Of a stretch of DNA of 64,000 nucleotides, positions 1 to 12,129 are shown piece by piece. A program made the translations under genes and the position numbers. The notes beneath the pieces were generated by a model, which worked only from the letters and a program-made list of their open reading frames with translations, was not told the origin of the DNA and ran no database searches. Position 1 is the stretch's first letter, and each line of letters begins with the position of its first letter. This DNA is from Pseudomonas beijingensis (GTDB lineage Bacteria; Pseudomonadota; Gammaproteobacteria; Pseudomonadales; Pseudomonadaceae). Location: NCBI RefSeq assembly GCF_030687295.1, contig NZ_CP117425.1, positions 5,088,001 through 5,152,000 of the forward strand, in the 5' to 3' direction.

Positions 1-889
1 CGATGTCTTCGCTGGCCATGCGCACCACCCGGCGCGCCAGGTACAGGGGATCGCAGCCGCCGTCGATCATGCGCGCAAACCAGTACAAGGCCGCGTCGGG
101 GTTGGAGCCACGGATGGATTTGTGCAGCGCCGAAATCTGGTCGTAGAACGCCTCGCCGCCCTTGTCGAAACGCCGGCGGGTATCGCCCAACAGGCTTTGC
201 AGCAGTTCGACGCCAATCTCACTGTCGTCTTCGGCCAGGTCCGAGGCGTTTTCGAGCAGGTTGAGCAAGCGCCGGCCATCGCCATCGGCGGCGGAAAACA
301 GGATCTGGAAGCCTTCATCGCTAAGGCTCAACTGCCGCTTGCCCAGGCCGCGTTCCTCGGTCAGCGCACGGTGCACCAGCTTACGCATCGCCGTTTCGTC
401 GAGGCTCTTGAGCACATAGACCCGCGCCCGCGAGAGCAAGGCGTTGTTGAGTTCGAACGAAGGATTTTCAGTGGTGGCGCCGATGAAAATCAGCGTGCCG
501 TCTTCGACGTAGGGCAGGAAGGCGTCCTGCTGGGATTTGTTGAAGCGGTGCACTTCGTCGACGAACAGGATGGTGCGTTTGCCGTACTGGCCGGCCTGCT
601 GCTTGGCCACTTCCACCGCCTGGCGGATTTCCTTGACCCCGGCCAGCACCGCCGACACCGTTTCGAAGTGGGCGTCCGAGACTTCCGCCAGCAGTCGCGC
701 CAGGGTGGTCTTGCCCACACCCGGCGGGCCCCAGAAGATCATCGAATGCAGCGCGCCCTGCTCCAGCGCTTCGCGCAGGGGCTTGCCGCGGGCGAGCACA
801 TGTTCCTGGCCGACGTACTCATCCAGGTTGGTCGCGCGCAGGCGGGCGGCCAATGGCTGGGCAATCGGGGCGCTTCGAAACAGGTCCAT
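1..889 (-). CDS. rarA: Replication-associated recombination protein A (AAA+ ATPase), 3' end outside window
   Basis: RarA (MgsA) is a clamp-loader-like AAA+ ATPase acting at stalled replication forks. About 296 codons are visible, starting with [19 protein letters not shown]; the C-terminal tetramerisation part lies beyond base 1. The Walker A motif reads GPPGVGKTT, Walker B reads [16 protein letters not shown], and the sensor region [13 protein letters not shown] is intact. In other pseudomonads rarA follows lolA, as here, so the two are probably co-transcribed from the ftsK side. The 167-bp gap to lolA is filled by a REPIN. Family assignment is firm. Confidence 0.96.
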   Translation of the reverse strand, partial: MDLFRSAPIAQPLAARLRATNLDEYVGQEHVLARGKPLREALEQGALHSMIFWGPPGVGKTTLARLLAEVSDAHFETVSAVLAGVKEIRQAVEVAKQQAGQYGKRTILFVDEVHRFNKSQQDAFLPYVEDGTLIFIGATTENPSFELNNALLSRARVYVLKSLDETAMRKLVHRALTEERGLGKRQLSLSDEGFQILFSAADGDGRRLLNLLENASDLAEDDSEIGVELLQSLLGDTRRRFDKGGEAFYDQISALHKSIRGSNPDAALYWFARMIDGGCDPLYLARRVVRMASEDI

Positions 890-952
890 GATTACTACAA
901 AACCTCCGCTGGGTCCTGTTGCCGATCAGTTAAACAACGAACAACACAGTTC

Positions 953-1048
953 CCCTGTGGGAGCGAGCTTGCTCGCGATAGCGGTGTGTCAATCAACGGA
1001 GATGTTGAATGTGATGCAGCTATCGCGAGCAAGCTCGCTCCACAGGGG
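953..1048. repeat. REPIN (inverted pair of REP sequences)
   Basis: Left arm CTGTGGGAGCGAGCTTGCTC at 954 and its inverted copy ending near 1047 enclose about 45 bp of unrelated loop. This is the common P. fluorescens-group REPIN form. It sits between rarA and lolA. Confidence 0.9.
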
Positions 1049-1056
1049 GCTTGGGT

Positions 1057-1680
1057 TTACTCCTGGATCACATCCGCACCCTTGGGGATGTCGAACTTGA
1101 ACTTGGACGCGGCGATCGGCTCGTTGGCCTTGACCCCGGTGAACAGGATATTGGTGCGCTGGCCGACACTGTCGATCAGTTGCATGTCGTTGACCAGGCC
1201 ATTGCGGAACGACAGGCGCAGGCTGTCGAACAGGCTGTCCTTGGTCTTGGGCTTGAGGGTGAAGTCAATCACGCCGCCCGCCTCTTTGGAGCTGATGTCG
1301 AAGCTCTGGCTGATCTTGGAAACGTCACCGGAGAGCAGCAATGCCGGGGTCTGGGTCAGGCGCTGGTCGAGGGTCTTGATGGTGACCTGCTCCAGGTCCG
1401 GGTCCCACAGCGAGACTTTCTTGCCGTCGGACACCATCAGTTGTTCGGCCGGTGCATCGGTGTGCCAGTAAAACAGGCCTGGACGCTGCAGGGCCATGTC
1501 GCCGGCAGTTTCCTGCAACTGGGTGCCGCTGCCGTCGAGGGTCAGTTGGGAAAAGCGTGCCGTCAGGGTCTGGGAACGCTCCAGCAACTGGGTCAGGCGG
1601 GCCACGTCCTTTTCATCGGCGTGGGCCGACAAGGTGGTCAGGGCCAGTACGGGCAACAGCAACATGCGAATCAGGCGCAT
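1057..1680 (-). CDS. lolA: Outer-membrane lipoprotein carrier protein LolA
   Basis: Periplasmic chaperone that takes lipoproteins from LolCDE to the outer-membrane receptor LolB. The 207-residue product begins [21 protein letters not shown], a clear Sec signal peptide cleaved after SAHA, and continues with the LolA fold ([23 protein letters not shown]). An in-frame ATG four codons upstream (1692) exists, but the GAGG ribosome site lies seven bases before the ATG at 1680 and overlaps that upstream ATG, so 1680 is preferred. It lies between ftsK and rarA on the same strand, the usual Pseudomonas order. Confidence 0.95.
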   Translation of the reverse strand: MRLIRMLLLPVLALTTLSAHADEKDVARLTQLLERSQTLTARFSQLTLDGSGTQLQETAGDMALQRPGLFYWHTDAPAEQLMVSDGKKVSLWDPDLEQVTIKTLDQRLTQTPALLLSGDVSKISQSFDISSKEAGGVIDFTLKPKTKDSLFDSLRLSFRNGLVNDMQLIDSVGQRTNILFTGVKANEPIAASKFKFDIPKGADVIQE

Positions 1681-1738
1681 GGGAGTCCTCATGAAGTCGT
1701 GGGGGGTCGAGCGGCGCTTCAGCAGGCCGCCCGGGTCA

Positions 1739-4144
1739 TTAGTCGCGCATCGGGCCCGGCGCCAGTACTTCGCGCGAGCCGTTGGTGTTCATGGCCGTCA
1801 CCACCCCGGCCATTTCCATGGCTTCGATCATGCGGGCGGCGCGGTTGTAGCCGATCTTCAGCTTGCGCTGAACGGCGGAAATCGAGGCCCGGCGGCTCTC
1901 CAGGACGAACTGCACCGCTTCGTCATAGAGCGCATCGGTTTCAGCATCGTCGTCACCGCCGCCACTGCTGCCCTCGAAACCGCTGCCGGCTTCTTCGACA
2001 CCGTTGAGGATATCGTCGTTATATTCAGGGGCGCCGCGCAACTTCCAGGCCTCCACCACGCGGTGCACTTCGTCGTCGGAAACGAACGCACCGTGGACAC
2101 GGATCGGCAGGCTGGTACCCGGCGGCATGTAGAGCATGTCACCATGACCGAGCAACTGCTCGGCGCCGCCTTGGTCAATGATGGTCCGCGAGTCGATCTT
2201 GCTCGACACCTGGAACGCCATTCGGGTCGGGATGTTGGCCTTGATCAGGCCGGTGATCACGTCCACCGACGGCCGCTGCGTGGCGAGAATCAAGTGGATA
2301 CCGGCCGCCCGCGCCTTCTGGGCGATACGGGCGATCAGCTCTTCGACCTTCTTGCCGACGATCATCATCATGTCGGCGAATTCGTCCACCACCACCACGA
2401 TGGTCGGCAACTTGTGCAGCAGCGGCGCTTCATCGTGGATATTTTCGCGGTGATACAACGGATCGCTCAATGGCGTACCGGCCTCTTCGGCTTCCTTGAC
2501 CTTGGCGTTGAAGCCCGACAGGTTGCGCACGCCCATCTTCGCCATCAGCTTGTAACGGCGCTCCATCTCGGCGACGCTCCAGCGCAAGGCGTTAGCGGCG
2601 TCCTTCATGTCGGTGACCACCGGGCACAGCAGGTGCGGAATGCCTTCGTAGATCGACAGTTCGAGCATTTTCGGGTCGATCATGATCAGCTTGGCGTCTT
2701 CCGGGCCAGACTTGAACAGAATCGACAGGATCATCGCGTTCACCCCCACCGACTTACCGGAACCGGTAGTACCGGCCACCAGCAGGTGGGGCATCTTCGC
2801 CAGGTCGGTGATGACCGGCTTGCCGCCGATGTCATGGCCCAGGGCCAGGGTGACCGGCGATTTGTGGTTGTCATACTCAGGCGTCGACAGCACTTCAGAG
2901 AAGCGCACGATCTGCCGGTCTTCGTTGGGAATCTCGATACCCACGGTGGTCTTGCCGGGAATCACTTCCACCACCCGCACGCTGGTCACGGCCAGGGAAC
3001 GCGCCAGGTCCTTCGCCAGGTTGGCGATGCGACTGACCTTCACGCCGGCGGCCGGCTGGATTTCGTAGCGGGTAATCACCGGGCCCGGGTGGATCGAGTC
3101 CACCGACACCTCGACGCCGAACTCCTTGAGCTTGATCTCCAGCAAATGGCCGACGGCCGCCAGGGATTCAGGGGAATAGTTGAGCTGTTTCTTCTCGGCC
3201 GGGTCCAGGATCGAGATCGGCGGCAAGGTGCCTTCCACCGCACTGTCGACGAACAGCGGCGCTTGTTTCTCTTTCTGTACGCGCTTGCTTTGCTCCGGCG
3301 GCTTGGCCGGGGCCATGGTGATGACCGGCGGCACCTGCTTCTCGCGCTCGGACATGTGCTTGCTCAACGCCTGCTCACGCTCGATCAGGCGCTCCTTGAC
3401 CTTGGCCTGCTCGCGCTTGTCCGGCGTAGTCGGGGCCACCACGTCGTGGACCCGGTCGTCGACTTCACGCAGTTGCGCCACCAGTTGCTTACGCTCGGTG
3501 CGCGCCGCCCACCAGCGGTTCATGGCGCCCTGGATCAGTTCGATCAGGTCGAGGGTGATCTTGCCGGTGACGTCCATGACCTTGAACCAGGACAGGTCGG
3601 TGAATACCGTCAGGCCGAACAGGAACAGGGCGATGAACAACAACGTGCTGCCCTGGATGTTCAGGGCGTTCCTGGCCAGGTCGCCGAGGCTTTCCCCCAG
3701 CGCCCCGCCCGCCCCGGCCGGCAAGCCGGTGGGCGCATGGAAATGGATATGGGCCAGCGCGGCCCCCGACAGCACCAGGAACACCAGGCCGATCAGGCGC
3801 CAGGAGAACAGCCAGCCGCTCCACTGCCACGGTTCATGGCGCTGACGGAAGATCTGGTAGGCCTTGATCGCCAGCAGCAACGGGAAAATGTAGGCGAAAT
3901 AGCCCAGCACCATGAACAGGATGTCGGCGCTGTAGGAACCGGCCGGACCGCCGAAATTCTGCACGTCGTCGATCTTGCTGTTATGGCTCCAGCCCGGATC
4001 GTCCTTGCCGTAGGTCAGCAGGGCCATCATCAGGAACAGGCACAGGGCACCGATGGCGATCAATGCACCTTCCTTGAGCCGGTAGTGCAATTGCTGGCGC
4101 CAGAGCGGAACGACTGGTTTAGGTGCTGCGGTGGATTTCTTCAA
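1739..4144 (-). CDS. ftsK: DNA translocase FtsK
   Basis: Septum-anchored DNA pump that clears the dif region and activates XerCD. At 801 residues it is the short Pseudomonas form, with a much shorter linker than E. coli FtsK. Four membrane segments lie at about 24-44, 72-95, 112-133 and 162-182, followed by a charged linker (about 210-300). The motor has Walker [10 protein letters not shown] (457-465) and Walker [13 protein letters not shown] (about 580-595). The C-terminal gamma winged helix (about 735-801) that reads KOPS sites is present. Transcribed divergently from trxB across a 318-bp gap, with lolA 58 bp downstream. Confidence 0.97.
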   Translation of the reverse strand: MKKSTAAPKPVVPLWRQQLHYRLKEGALIAIGALCLFLMMALLTYGKDDPGWSHNSKIDDVQNFGGPAGSYSADILFMVLGYFAYIFPLLLAIKAYQIFRQRHEPWQWSGWLFSWRLIGLVFLVLSGAALAHIHFHAPTGLPAGAGGALGESLGDLARNALNIQGSTLLFIALFLFGLTVFTDLSWFKVMDVTGKITLDLIELIQGAMNRWWAARTERKQLVAQLREVDDRVHDVVAPTTPDKREQAKVKERLIEREQALSKHMSEREKQVPPVITMAPAKPPEQSKRVQKEKQAPLFVDSAVEGTLPPISILDPAEKKQLNYSPESLAAVGHLLEIKLKEFGVEVSVDSIHPGPVITRYEIQPAAGVKVSRIANLAKDLARSLAVTSVRVVEVIPGKTTVGIEIPNEDRQIVRFSEVLSTPEYDNHKSPVTLALGHDIGGKPVITDLAKMPHLLVAGTTGSGKSVGVNAMILSILFKSGPEDAKLIMIDPKMLELSIYEGIPHLLCPVVTDMKDAANALRWSVAEMERRYKLMAKMGVRNLSGFNAKVKEAEEAGTPLSDPLYHRENIHDEAPLLHKLPTIVVVVDEFADMMMIVGKKVEELIARIAQKARAAGIHLILATQRPSVDVITGLIKANIPTRMAFQVSSKIDSRTIIDQGGAEQLLGHGDMLYMPPGTSLPIRVHGAFVSDDEVHRVVEAWKLRGAPEYNDDILNGVEEAGSGFEGSSGGGDDDAETDALYDEAVQFVLESRRASISAVQRKLKIGYNRAARMIEAMEMAGVVTAMNTNGSREVLAPGPMRD

Positions 4145-5422
<1,278 letters not shown>

Positions 5423-5501
5423 CGGTTAACCTTCCCGGCGGGTACTCGCTGACGGGCGAGACCCGCATCCGCCGCCCTCCCCTTCTACAAGCCGGACACT
5501 C

Positions 5502-6182
5502 ATGCTGACTTGGTTACAACGCAACAGCCTCGAATTCCCGCCACTGGCAAAAGCCATGCGCGATCCCAACGGATTATTGGCCGCCGGTGGCGATCTATCC
5601 GCCGACCGTCTGATCCAGGCCTATCGCCACGGCTGCTTCCCGTGGTTTTCCGAGGGGCAACCGATCCTGTGGTGGTCGCCGGACCCACGCACGGTGTTGT
5701 TTCCCGACGAACTGCATGTATCCCGCAGCCTGGGCAAACTGTTGCGCAAGCAGCGCTATAAAGTGACGTTCGATCGGGATTTTGCCGCGGTCATCCAGGC
5801 CTGCGCCGCGCCGCGGGACTATGCCGACGGCACGTGGATCACCGACGCCATGCAAACCGCTTATCTGGAACTGCACCGACGCGGCTTTGCCCATTCGGTG
5901 GAAGTCTGGGACCAGGGGGTGCTGGTGGGCGGCTTGTATGGCTTGGCCATGGGGCAGCTGTTCTTTGGCGAGTCCATGTTCAGCCGGGCCGACAATGCGT
6001 CGAAATTCGGCTTCGCCACTCTGGTCCAACACCTCAAGGCCGCCGGTTTCGTGCTGATCGACTGCCAGATGCCCACCGAGCACCTGCACAGCCTGGGTGC
6101 ACGGTCGATCCCACGCAGTGAATTTGCCGATTATCTAAAGGCACATCTGGACCAACCCAACCATGCGACATGGGTTTGCTGA
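5502..6182 (+). CDS. aat: Leucyl/phenylalanyl-tRNA--protein transferase
   Basis: Adds Leu or Phe to proteins with N-terminal Lys/Arg, turning them into ClpS/ClpAP substrates. 226 residues, usual length. The family hallmarks [22 protein letters not shown], split here as [13 protein letters not shown] and LLAAGGDLS, then [20 protein letters not shown] (20 residues) and [12 protein letters not shown] are intact. It sits 79 bp after trxB and 57 bp before bpt, the second transferase of the same pathway, and the ClpA/ClpS partners lie 2-4 kb away. Confidence 0.97.
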   Translation: MLTWLQRNSLEFPPLAKAMRDPNGLLAAGGDLSADRLIQAYRHGCFPWFSEGQPILWWSPDPRTVLFPDELHVSRSLGKLLRKQRYKVTFDRDFAAVIQACAAPRDYADGTWITDAMQTAYLELHRRGFAHSVEVWDQGVLVGGLYGLAMGQLFFGESMFSRADNASKFGFATLVQHLKAAGFVLIDCQMPTEHLHSLGARSIPRSEFADYLKAHLDQPNHATWVC

Positions 6183-6239
6183 GCGACATTCGCGCTCCTG
6201 GCTTACAATTAAATTCAAAGCTTATCCCGAGGGTCGATC

Positions 6240-6947
6240 ATGACCGAGTTGGCGCGTTTGAAGTTCTATGCCACTCAGCCCCACTCTTGCAGTTACCTGC
6301 CGGAGGAGCAGGCCACGACGCTGTTCCTCGACCCGAGCCAGCCCATGGATGTGCATGTCTACGCAGACCTGTCGGAAATGGGCTTTCGTCGTAGCGGCGA
6401 TCACCTTTATCGGCCCCATTGCCAACACTGCAACGCTTGCGTCCCGGCGCGCATTCCCGTGGCGCAATTTTTACCCAATCGCCAGCAGAAACGCATTTTC
6501 AAGCGCAACGCCGACCTTCAGGTGCGCCCGGCCAAGCCGCAGTTCACCGAAGAATACTTCGACCTGTACCAACGCTACATCGAACAACGCCACGCCGACG
6601 GCGACATGTACCCGCCAAGTCGGGATCAGTTCTCGACGTTCCTGGTGCGTGACCTGCCGTTTTCCCGCTTCTATGAGTTCCGGCTGGAGGGGCGACTGGT
6701 CGCCATCGCCGTGACGGACCTGCTGCCCAACGGCCTTTCAGCGGTGTACACCTTCTATGAGCCGGAAGAAGAACGGCGCAGCCTGGGGCGCTTTGCCATT
6801 CTCTGGCAAATCAACGAAGCCCGGCGCCTGGGACTGGAAGCGGTGTACTTGGGCTACTGGATCAAGAACTGCAAGAAAATGAACTACAAGACCCAATATC
6901 GCCCGATTGAATTGCTGATTAACCAGCGATGGGTCGTCCTGAGTTAG
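6240..6947 (+). CDS. bpt: Aspartate/glutamate leucyltransferase (ATE family)
   Basis: Transfers Leu from leucyl-tRNA to proteins with N-terminal Asp or Glu, feeding the N-end-rule pathway. The 235-residue protein contains the Cys cluster [13 protein letters not shown] near residues 60-72 and the C-terminal [18 protein letters not shown] signature typical of bacterial ATE enzymes. The ATG at 6240 has a GAGGG site 6-10 bases upstream. Its TAG stop starts a 16-base sequence that is repeated 22 bases further on, just before the infA promoter. Confidence 0.95.
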
Positions 6948-6975
6948 AACCCTTCGGCTTAAAAGCTAGAACCCC

Positions 6976-7005
6976 TTGGCTTGCCCCCCCTTTTTCGGGC
7001 ACAAT
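6976..7005 (+). promoter_or_regulatory. Candidate sigma-70 promoter of infA
   Basis: TTGGCT (6976-6981), an 18-bp spacer and CACAAT (7000-7005) lie 65 bp before the infA ATG. The match is partial but well placed in the 122-bp gap. Confidence 0.4.
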
Positions 7006-7069
7006 GCACGCCGCTTTTGCCTGGCGCAGTTGCACCGGGCCATTCACTGGATACCGAGGGCTTTACTGC

Positions 7070-7288
7070 ATGTCGAAAGAAGACAGCTTCGAAATGGAAG
7101 GCACTGTCGTCGACACCCTGCCCAACACCATGTTTCGTGTGGAGTTGGAAAATGGGCACGTCGTAACCGCGCATATCTCCGGCAAGATGCGCAAGAACTA
7201 CATTCGTATTCTTACCGGTGACAAAGTGCGCGTCGAGCTGACGCCCTATGACTTGAGCAAAGGGCGCATCACTTACCGCGCTCGCTAA
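7070..7288 (+). CDS. infA: Translation initiation factor IF-1
   Basis: Single S1-like OB-fold protein that binds the 30S A site with IF-2 and IF-3. 72 residues, [20 protein letters not shown] at the start and KGRITYRAR at the end, matching the universal family length. The ATG at 7070 has a CGAGGG site 11-16 bases upstream. A strong terminator follows 15 bp after the stop, so infA closes this rightward group of genes. Confidence 0.98.
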
Positions 7289-7302
7289 CAAGTCAATACA
7301 AG

Positions 7303-7329
7303 ACGCCCGGCTGATGCCGGGCGTTTTTG
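7303..7329 (+). terminator. Rho-independent terminator of infA
   Basis: Stem CGCCCGGC / GCCGGGCG with a TGAT loop followed by TTTTTGTTT. Confidence 0.9.
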
Positions 7330-7332
7330 TTT

Positions 7333-7426
7333 GTGGGAGCTAAGCTTGCTCGCGATAGCGGAGCATCAGACAACATCGATGTCGACTGAACCGACGCCAT
7401 CGCGAGCAAGCTCGGCTCCCACAGGG
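7333..7426. repeat. REPIN
   Basis: GTGGGAGCTAAGCTTGCTCG at 7333 and its inverted partner ending near 7425. The left core carries an extra TA compared with the other copies. First of two REPINs placed side by side between the convergent infA and clpA. Confidence 0.85.
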
Positions 7427-7469
7427 ACTTGGCGGTGGAACGCCAATCTTGTGCCTTACCCAAACAAAC

Positions 7470-7560
7470 TGTGAGCGAGTTTGCTCGCGATAGCGGTGGG
7501 TCAGCTTGCATCGATGCTGAGTGTGCCGCCGCCATCGCGAGCAAGCTCGCTCCCACAAGG
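7470..7560. repeat. REPIN
   Basis: Second adjacent REPIN: GTGAGCGAGTTTGCTCGCGA (left, degenerate) and GCGAGCAAGCTCGCTCCCAC (right, intact). Confidence 0.85.
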
Positions 7561-7585
7561 GGGCGATTGGCGTGAGTCTGGAACA

Positions 7586-7615
7586 GCAAAAAGGCGCCTT
7601 TCGGCGCCTTTTGCT
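7586..7615 (-). terminator. Terminator of clpA (bidirectional hairpin)
   Basis: AAAAGGCGCC / GGCGCCTTTT stem with a short TTTC loop. T runs on both strands let it end transcription from either side, but it directly follows the clpA stop. Confidence 0.85.
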
Positions 7616-7631
7616 TTATTGCAACTAACGG

Positions 7632-9902
7632 TCAGGCCATTTCGGCCGTGGTTTCGAAGTCGAAGGTCAGTTCGCCGTCCTTGATGTCGATGTGAACCAC
7701 ACCGCCATGTTCGGCCAGCTCGCCAAAGAGGATCTCCTCCGCCAGTGGACGCTTGATCTTGTCCTGGATCAAGCGAGCCATCGGCCGCGCGCCCATCGTC
7801 ACATCGTAACCACCTTCGGCCAGCCAACTGCGGGCCGCATCGGTCACCTCCAGCAACACACGCTTGTCTTCGAGTTGCGCCTGAAGTTCGGTAAGGAACT
7901 TGTCCACCACGCTCTTGATGACTTCATGGCTGAGGCGACCGAACTGGATAATGGTGTCCAGGCGATTGCGGAACTCAGGCGTGAAGCTCTTCTTGATCAC
8001 TTCCATCGCATCGGACGAGTGGTCCTGATGGGTGAAACCGATCGAAGCGCGAGCCGCGGTTTCGGCACCGGCGTTCGTGGTCATGATGACGATCACGTTG
8101 CGGAAATCCGCCTTGCGCCCGTTGTTATCGGTCAGCGTACCGTGGTCCATCACCTGCAGGAGCAGGTTGAAGACTTCCGGATGCGCCTTCTCGATCTCGT
8201 CGAGCAGCAATACGCAGTGCGGTTGCTTGGTGATGGCTTCGGTCAACAGGCCGCCCTGGTCGAAACCGACATAGCCCGGAGGCGCACCGATCAGACGCGA
8301 TACGGTGTGGCGCTCCATGTACTCGGACATGTCGAAGCGCACCAGCTCGATGCCCATCGCCTTGGCCAATTGCCGCGCCGCCTCGGTCTTGCCGACACCG
8401 GTAGGACCGGCGAACAGGAACGAGCCCACCGGCTTGTCCGGCGACTTGAGACCGGCGCGGGACAGCTTGATGGCGGTCGACAGCGAGTCGATGGCCGCAT
8501 CCTGGCCGAACACCGTCAGCTTCAGGTCACGCTCCAGGTTACGCAGCAGTTCCTTGTCGGAACTGGTGACGTGCTTGGGCGGAATCCGCGCGATTTTCGC
8601 CACGATATCCTCGACCTGAGGCACTTCGATACGCTTGACGCGTTTCTCCACGGGTTGCAGGCGCTGGTAGGCACCCGCTTCGTCGATGACGTCGATGGCC
8701 TTGTCCGGCATGTGCCGATCGTTGATGTAGCGCGAGGCCAGTTCAGCCGCCGCGCGCAGGGCTTCATCGCTGTATTCGATGTTGTGGTGCAGCTCGAAAC
8801 GCCCCTTCAGGCCGCGCAGGATGCCAATGGTGTCTTCCACCGAGGGCTCCGACACATCGACTTTCTGGAAACGCCGGGCCAGGGCACGGTCTTTCTCGAA
8901 GATCCCGCGGAATTCCTGGAACGTGGTCGAGCCGATGCAACGGATATCACCCGAGGACAGCAGCGGCTTGAGCAGGTTCGACGCATCCATGACCCCGCCC
9001 GACGCCGCCCCGGCACCGATGATGGTGTGGATTTCGTCGATAAACAGGATCGCCTGCGGACGTTTTTTCAGTTCGCCGAGCAACGCCTTGAAGCGCTTCT
9101 CGAAATCACCGCGGTATTTGGTACCGGCCAGCAAGGCACCCAGGTCAAGGGAATACACCACGCTGTTGGCCAGCAGGTCCGGCACCTGGTTGTCGACGAT
9201 GCGCTTGGCCAGGCCTTCGGCAATCGCGGTCTTGCCCACGCCTGCCTCGCCCACCAGCAATGGGTTGTTCTTGCGACGTCGGGCCAAGATCTGGGCCACG
9301 CGCTCGACTTCCGCCTCGCGCCCGACCAACGGATCGATCCGCCCCTGGCGCGCCAGTTCGTTCAGGTTGCTGGCATAGGCATCCAATGGGTTGCCTGAAG
9401 AAGAAGACTCACCGCCCTCGTCGTCCTGCATATCCTGCTCACCCTCGGAATGATCGCCATGCCCCGGCACCTTGGAGATGCCATGGGCGATGTAGTTGAC
9501 GACATCGATACGCGCAACGCTCTGCTGCTTGAGCAGGAACACCGCTTGGCTTTCCTGCTCGCTGAAGATGGCAACCAGCACGTTGGCGCCGGTGACTTCA
9601 CGCTTGCCCGAGCTCTGTACGTGGAAGACAGCACGCTGCAGGACACGCTGGAAGCCCAGGGTTGGCTGGGTTTCGCGATCCTCGTCATGCACGGGGATCA
9701 ATGGCGTGGTGGAGTCGATGAACTCCTGCAGATCATGCTTGAGTTTATCGAGGTTCGCGCCGCAGGCACGCAAAACGGTGGCGGCAGCCTCGTTATCCAA
9801 TAGGGCCAGCAGCAGGTGTTCGACGGTCATGAATTCATGACGCTTCGAACGAGCCTCCTTGAAGGCAAGATTGAGGGTGACTTCGAGCTCGCGGTTTAAC
9901 AT
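7632..9902 (-). CDS. clpA: ATP-dependent Clp protease ATP-binding subunit ClpA
   Basis: Hexameric unfoldase that feeds ClpS-delivered N-end-rule substrates into ClpP. 756 residues: N-domain (about 1-145), AAA1 with Walker A GEAGVGKT (218-225) and Walker B ILFIDEIHT, AAA2 with Walker A GPTGVGKT (499-506) and VLLLDEIEKAH. No long middle domain is present, which separates it from ClpB. The ATG at 9902 is preceded by GAGGTGAAGCT. The adaptor gene clpS starts the pair 29 bp upstream. Confidence 0.98.
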   Translation of the reverse strand: MLNRELEVTLNLAFKEARSKRHEFMTVEHLLLALLDNEAAATVLRACGANLDKLKHDLQEFIDSTTPLIPVHDEDRETQPTLGFQRVLQRAVFHVQSSGKREVTGANVLVAIFSEQESQAVFLLKQQSVARIDVVNYIAHGISKVPGHGDHSEGEQDMQDDEGGESSSSGNPLDAYASNLNELARQGRIDPLVGREAEVERVAQILARRRKNNPLLVGEAGVGKTAIAEGLAKRIVDNQVPDLLANSVVYSLDLGALLAGTKYRGDFEKRFKALLGELKKRPQAILFIDEIHTIIGAGAASGGVMDASNLLKPLLSSGDIRCIGSTTFQEFRGIFEKDRALARRFQKVDVSEPSVEDTIGILRGLKGRFELHHNIEYSDEALRAAAELASRYINDRHMPDKAIDVIDEAGAYQRLQPVEKRVKRIEVPQVEDIVAKIARIPPKHVTSSDKELLRNLERDLKLTVFGQDAAIDSLSTAIKLSRAGLKSPDKPVGSFLFAGPTGVGKTEAARQLAKAMGIELVRFDMSEYMERHTVSRLIGAPPGYVGFDQGGLLTEAITKQPHCVLLLDEIEKAHPEVFNLLLQVMDHGTLTDNNGRKADFRNVIVIMTTNAGAETAARASIGFTHQDHSSDAMEVIKKSFTPEFRNRLDTIIQFGRLSHEVIKSVVDKFLTELQAQLEDKRVLLEVTDAARSWLAEGGYDVTMGARPMARLIQDKIKRPLAEEILFGELAEHGGVVHIDIKDGELTFDFETTAEMA

Positions 9903-9931
9903 AGCTTCACCTCATACCCAAGTGGTCGGCG

Positions 9932-10294
9932 TTAACCGTCCTTCTCGATTTCACAGAGTAGCGGATGCTGGCTTTCCCGGGCGTACTGGTTGACCTGCAT
10001 GGCCTTCGTCTCGGCGATGTCGCGGGTAAACACTCCACATACTGCCCGTCCCTCTGTATGGACGGCCAGCATGACCTTGGTCGCCAGCTCACGATTCAGG
10101 TTAAAAAACACCTCGAGCACTTCGACGACGAAATCCATCGGTGTGTAGTCATCGTTGAACAAAACCACCTTGTACATCGGTGGCGCCTGTAATGCGGGCT
10201 TTGCTTCCTGAACAGCAATGCCTGCGGAATCGTCGTCGTGTAGATCCGGGCGATCCTGATTGAATGTTAGTCGAATCTGGCTGACTGCATGCAT
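9932..10294 (-). CDS. clpS: ATP-dependent Clp protease adaptor ClpS
   Basis: Adaptor that recognises N-terminal Leu/Phe/Tyr/Trp and docks on the ClpA N-domain. 120 residues: a flexible acidic N-terminal tail (about 1-38), then the conserved [20 protein letters not shown] core (20 residues) and [17 protein letters not shown]. The ribosome site before ATG 10294 is weak. It is co-directional with clpA and divergent from cspD, the standard clpS-clpA/cspD arrangement. Confidence 0.97.
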   Translation of the reverse strand: MHAVSQIRLTFNQDRPDLHDDDSAGIAVQEAKPALQAPPMYKVVLFNDDYTPMDFVVEVLEVFFNLNRELATKVMLAVHTEGRAVCGVFTRDIAETKAMQVNQYARESQHPLLCEIEKDG

Positions 10295-10521
10295 GGAAAG
10301 AAAGGTTCGTTTAGTTGGCGAATACAGTGATGGGGGCGCTTGTGGGCGATTTCAACCACGACCACCGGAGCCACCTTGACTATCGGGAAAACGGTGTTAC
10401 AACCAATAGAGCCCATCGTGGGTTAAAAAGGTCCGTGGAATCTATCCTGTTAACAAGATTAGCCTGCGGATGGACTGGATGATACTCCAGTGATGGAGTG
10501 CGTTGCAGAGGGAAATGGGTT

Positions 10522-10791
10522 ATGTCGCTCGTCAAGAATGGCAGGGTTAAATGGTTCAACAACGCCAAGGGCTTTGGTTTCGTTATCGTCGACGGGGTGG
10601 ATGAAGACCTTTTCGCCCATTACTCAACCATCCAGATGGAGGGCTATAAAACCCTGAAAGCCGGGCAGCCGGTGACTTGCGAAGTCATCCAGGGACCCAA
10701 GGGCCTGCACGCCACCAACATCAAGGTAATCGTCGTCGAAGACGCCGCCCCCCTTGTTCATACCCATGCCAGGGTCACCGAGCCCCATTGA
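10522..10791 (+). CDS. cspD: Cold-shock-like protein CspD
   Basis: Small nucleic-acid-binding OB-fold protein; E. coli CspD inhibits replication in stationary phase. 89 residues with the RNP1 motif KGFGFV and the RNP2-like segment DLFAHYSTI. The acidic C-terminal tail after residue 70 is typical of CspD rather than CspA. Start at ATG 10522 with AGAGG about ten bases upstream; an earlier in-frame codon lies outside the conserved domain. Divergent from clpS. Confidence 0.93.
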   Translation: MSLVKNGRVKWFNNAKGFGFVIVDGVDEDLFAHYSTIQMEGYKTLKAGQPVTCEVIQGPKGLHATNIKVIVVEDAAPLVHTHARVTEPH

Positions 10792-10821
10792 CCGATCATC
10801 ACCGCCCTGCATGATATGAAA

Positions 10822-10851
10822 ATGCCCGGCTCGATCACTCTAGCCGGGCAT
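10822..10851. terminator. Terminator-like hairpin between convergent cspD and icd
   Basis: ATGCCCGGCT / AGCCGGGCAT stem with a ten-base loop. T tracts are short on both sides, so efficiency is uncertain. Confidence 0.6.
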
Positions 10852-10872
10852 TCGCGCTGAGCGCCGATTCGC

Positions 10873-12129
10873 TTACATGTGCGAGATCAGGGCATCACCG
10901 AAGCCCGAGGACGACACCAGCTTGGCGCCCTCCATCAGCCGTTCGAAGTCATAGGTCACGGTCTTGGCCGAAATCGCGCCATTGGTGCCCTTGATGATCA
11001 GGTCGGCCGCTTCGGTCCAACCCATGTGGCGCAGCATCATTTCCGCCGACAGGATCAGCGAGCCCGGGTTGACCTGGTCTTTGCCGGCATACTTGGGCGC
11101 AGTACCGTGGGTGGCCTCGAACATCGCCACGGTGTCGGACAGGTTGGCGCCCGGCGCGATGCCGATACCGCCCACTTCCGCCGCCAGAGCGTCGGACAGG
11201 TAGTCACCGTTCAGGTTCAGGGTGGCGATCACGTCATATTCAGCCGGACGCAACAGGATCTGCTGCAACATCGCATCGGCGATGGCGTCCTTGACGATGA
11301 CGTTCTTGCCGGTCCGCGGGTTCTTGAACTGCATCCACGGCCCGCCGTCGAGCAGGGTCGCACCGAACTCTTCGGCCGCCACTTCGTAGGCCCATTCCTT
11401 GAAGGCACCTTCGGTGAACTTCATGATGTTGCCTTTATGCACGATGGTCAGCGAATCGCGATCGTTGTCGACCACATATTGCAGGGCCTTGCGAGCCAGG
11501 CGCTTGGTGCCCTGCTTGGAAACCGGCTTGACGCCGATGCCGCAATCCTCGTCGAAACGGATCTTGGTCACGCCCATTTCTTCTTTCAGGAACTTGATGA
11601 CCTTGGTGGCTTCGGCCGAACCGGCCTTCCACTCGATGCCGGCGTAGATATCCTCGGAGTTCTCACGGAAGATCGTCATGTCCACGTCGCCAGGCTTCTT
11701 GACCGGGCTTGGCACGCCTTCGAACCAGCGCACCGGGCGCAGGCAGACATACAAGTCGAGCTGCTGGCGCAGCGCTACGTTCAACGAACGGATACCGCCA
11801 CCGACCGGCGTGGTCAGCGGGCCCTTGATGGACACCACGTAGTCCTTGACCGCGTCCAGGGTTTCCTGGGGCAGCCAGGTATCCTGGTCGTAGACCTGGG
11901 TCGCTTTCTCACCGGCATAGACTTCCATCCAGGAAATCTTGCGCTTGCCGCCATAGGCCTTCTGAACCGCAGCGTCCACAACCTTGATCATGACCGGACT
12001 GATATCGACGCCAATGCCGTCGCCTTCGATGAAGGGGATGATCGGGTTGTCGGGAACATTAAGAGAATGGTCTGCATTGACGGTGATTTTGTCACCGACG
12101 GCTGGAACCTGAATCTTTTGATACCCCAT
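10873..12129 (-). CDS. icd: Isocitrate dehydrogenase, NADP-dependent, homodimeric
   Basis: TCA-cycle enzyme oxidising isocitrate to 2-oxoglutarate. 418 residues from [18 protein letters not shown]. The substrate and regulatory loop [13 protein letters not shown] contains the Ser equivalent to E. coli Ser113, the site phosphorylated by AceK when carbon is diverted to the glyoxylate shunt. The start at 12129 has GGAG eight bases upstream; a longer frame reaching 12198 adds residues that do not look like the family. Divergent from the monomeric enzyme gene idh. Confidence 0.97.
   Translation of the reverse strand: MGYQKIQVPAVGDKITVNADHSLNVPDNPIIPFIEGDGIGVDISPVMIKVVDAAVQKAYGGKRKISWMEVYAGEKATQVYDQDTWLPQETLDAVKDYVVSIKGPLTTPVGGGIRSLNVALRQQLDLYVCLRPVRWFEGVPSPVKKPGDVDMTIFRENSEDIYAGIEWKAGSAEATKVIKFLKEEMGVTKIRFDEDCGIGVKPVSKQGTKRLARKALQYVVDNDRDSLTIVHKGNIMKFTEGAFKEWAYEVAAEEFGATLLDGGPWMQFKNPRTGKNVIVKDAIADAMLQQILLRPAEYDVIATLNLNGDYLSDALAAEVGGIGIAPGANLSDTVAMFEATHGTAPKYAGKDQVNPGSLILSAEMMLRHMGWTEAADLIIKGTNGAISAKTVTYDFERLMEGAKLVSSSGFGDALISHM

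Noticed and set aside
7333..7560. CRISPR array from the repeated GCGAGCAAGCTCGCTCCCAC units
   Set aside because: The units are inverted pairs with irregular spacing scattered over the window, typical of REPINs, with no cas genes.
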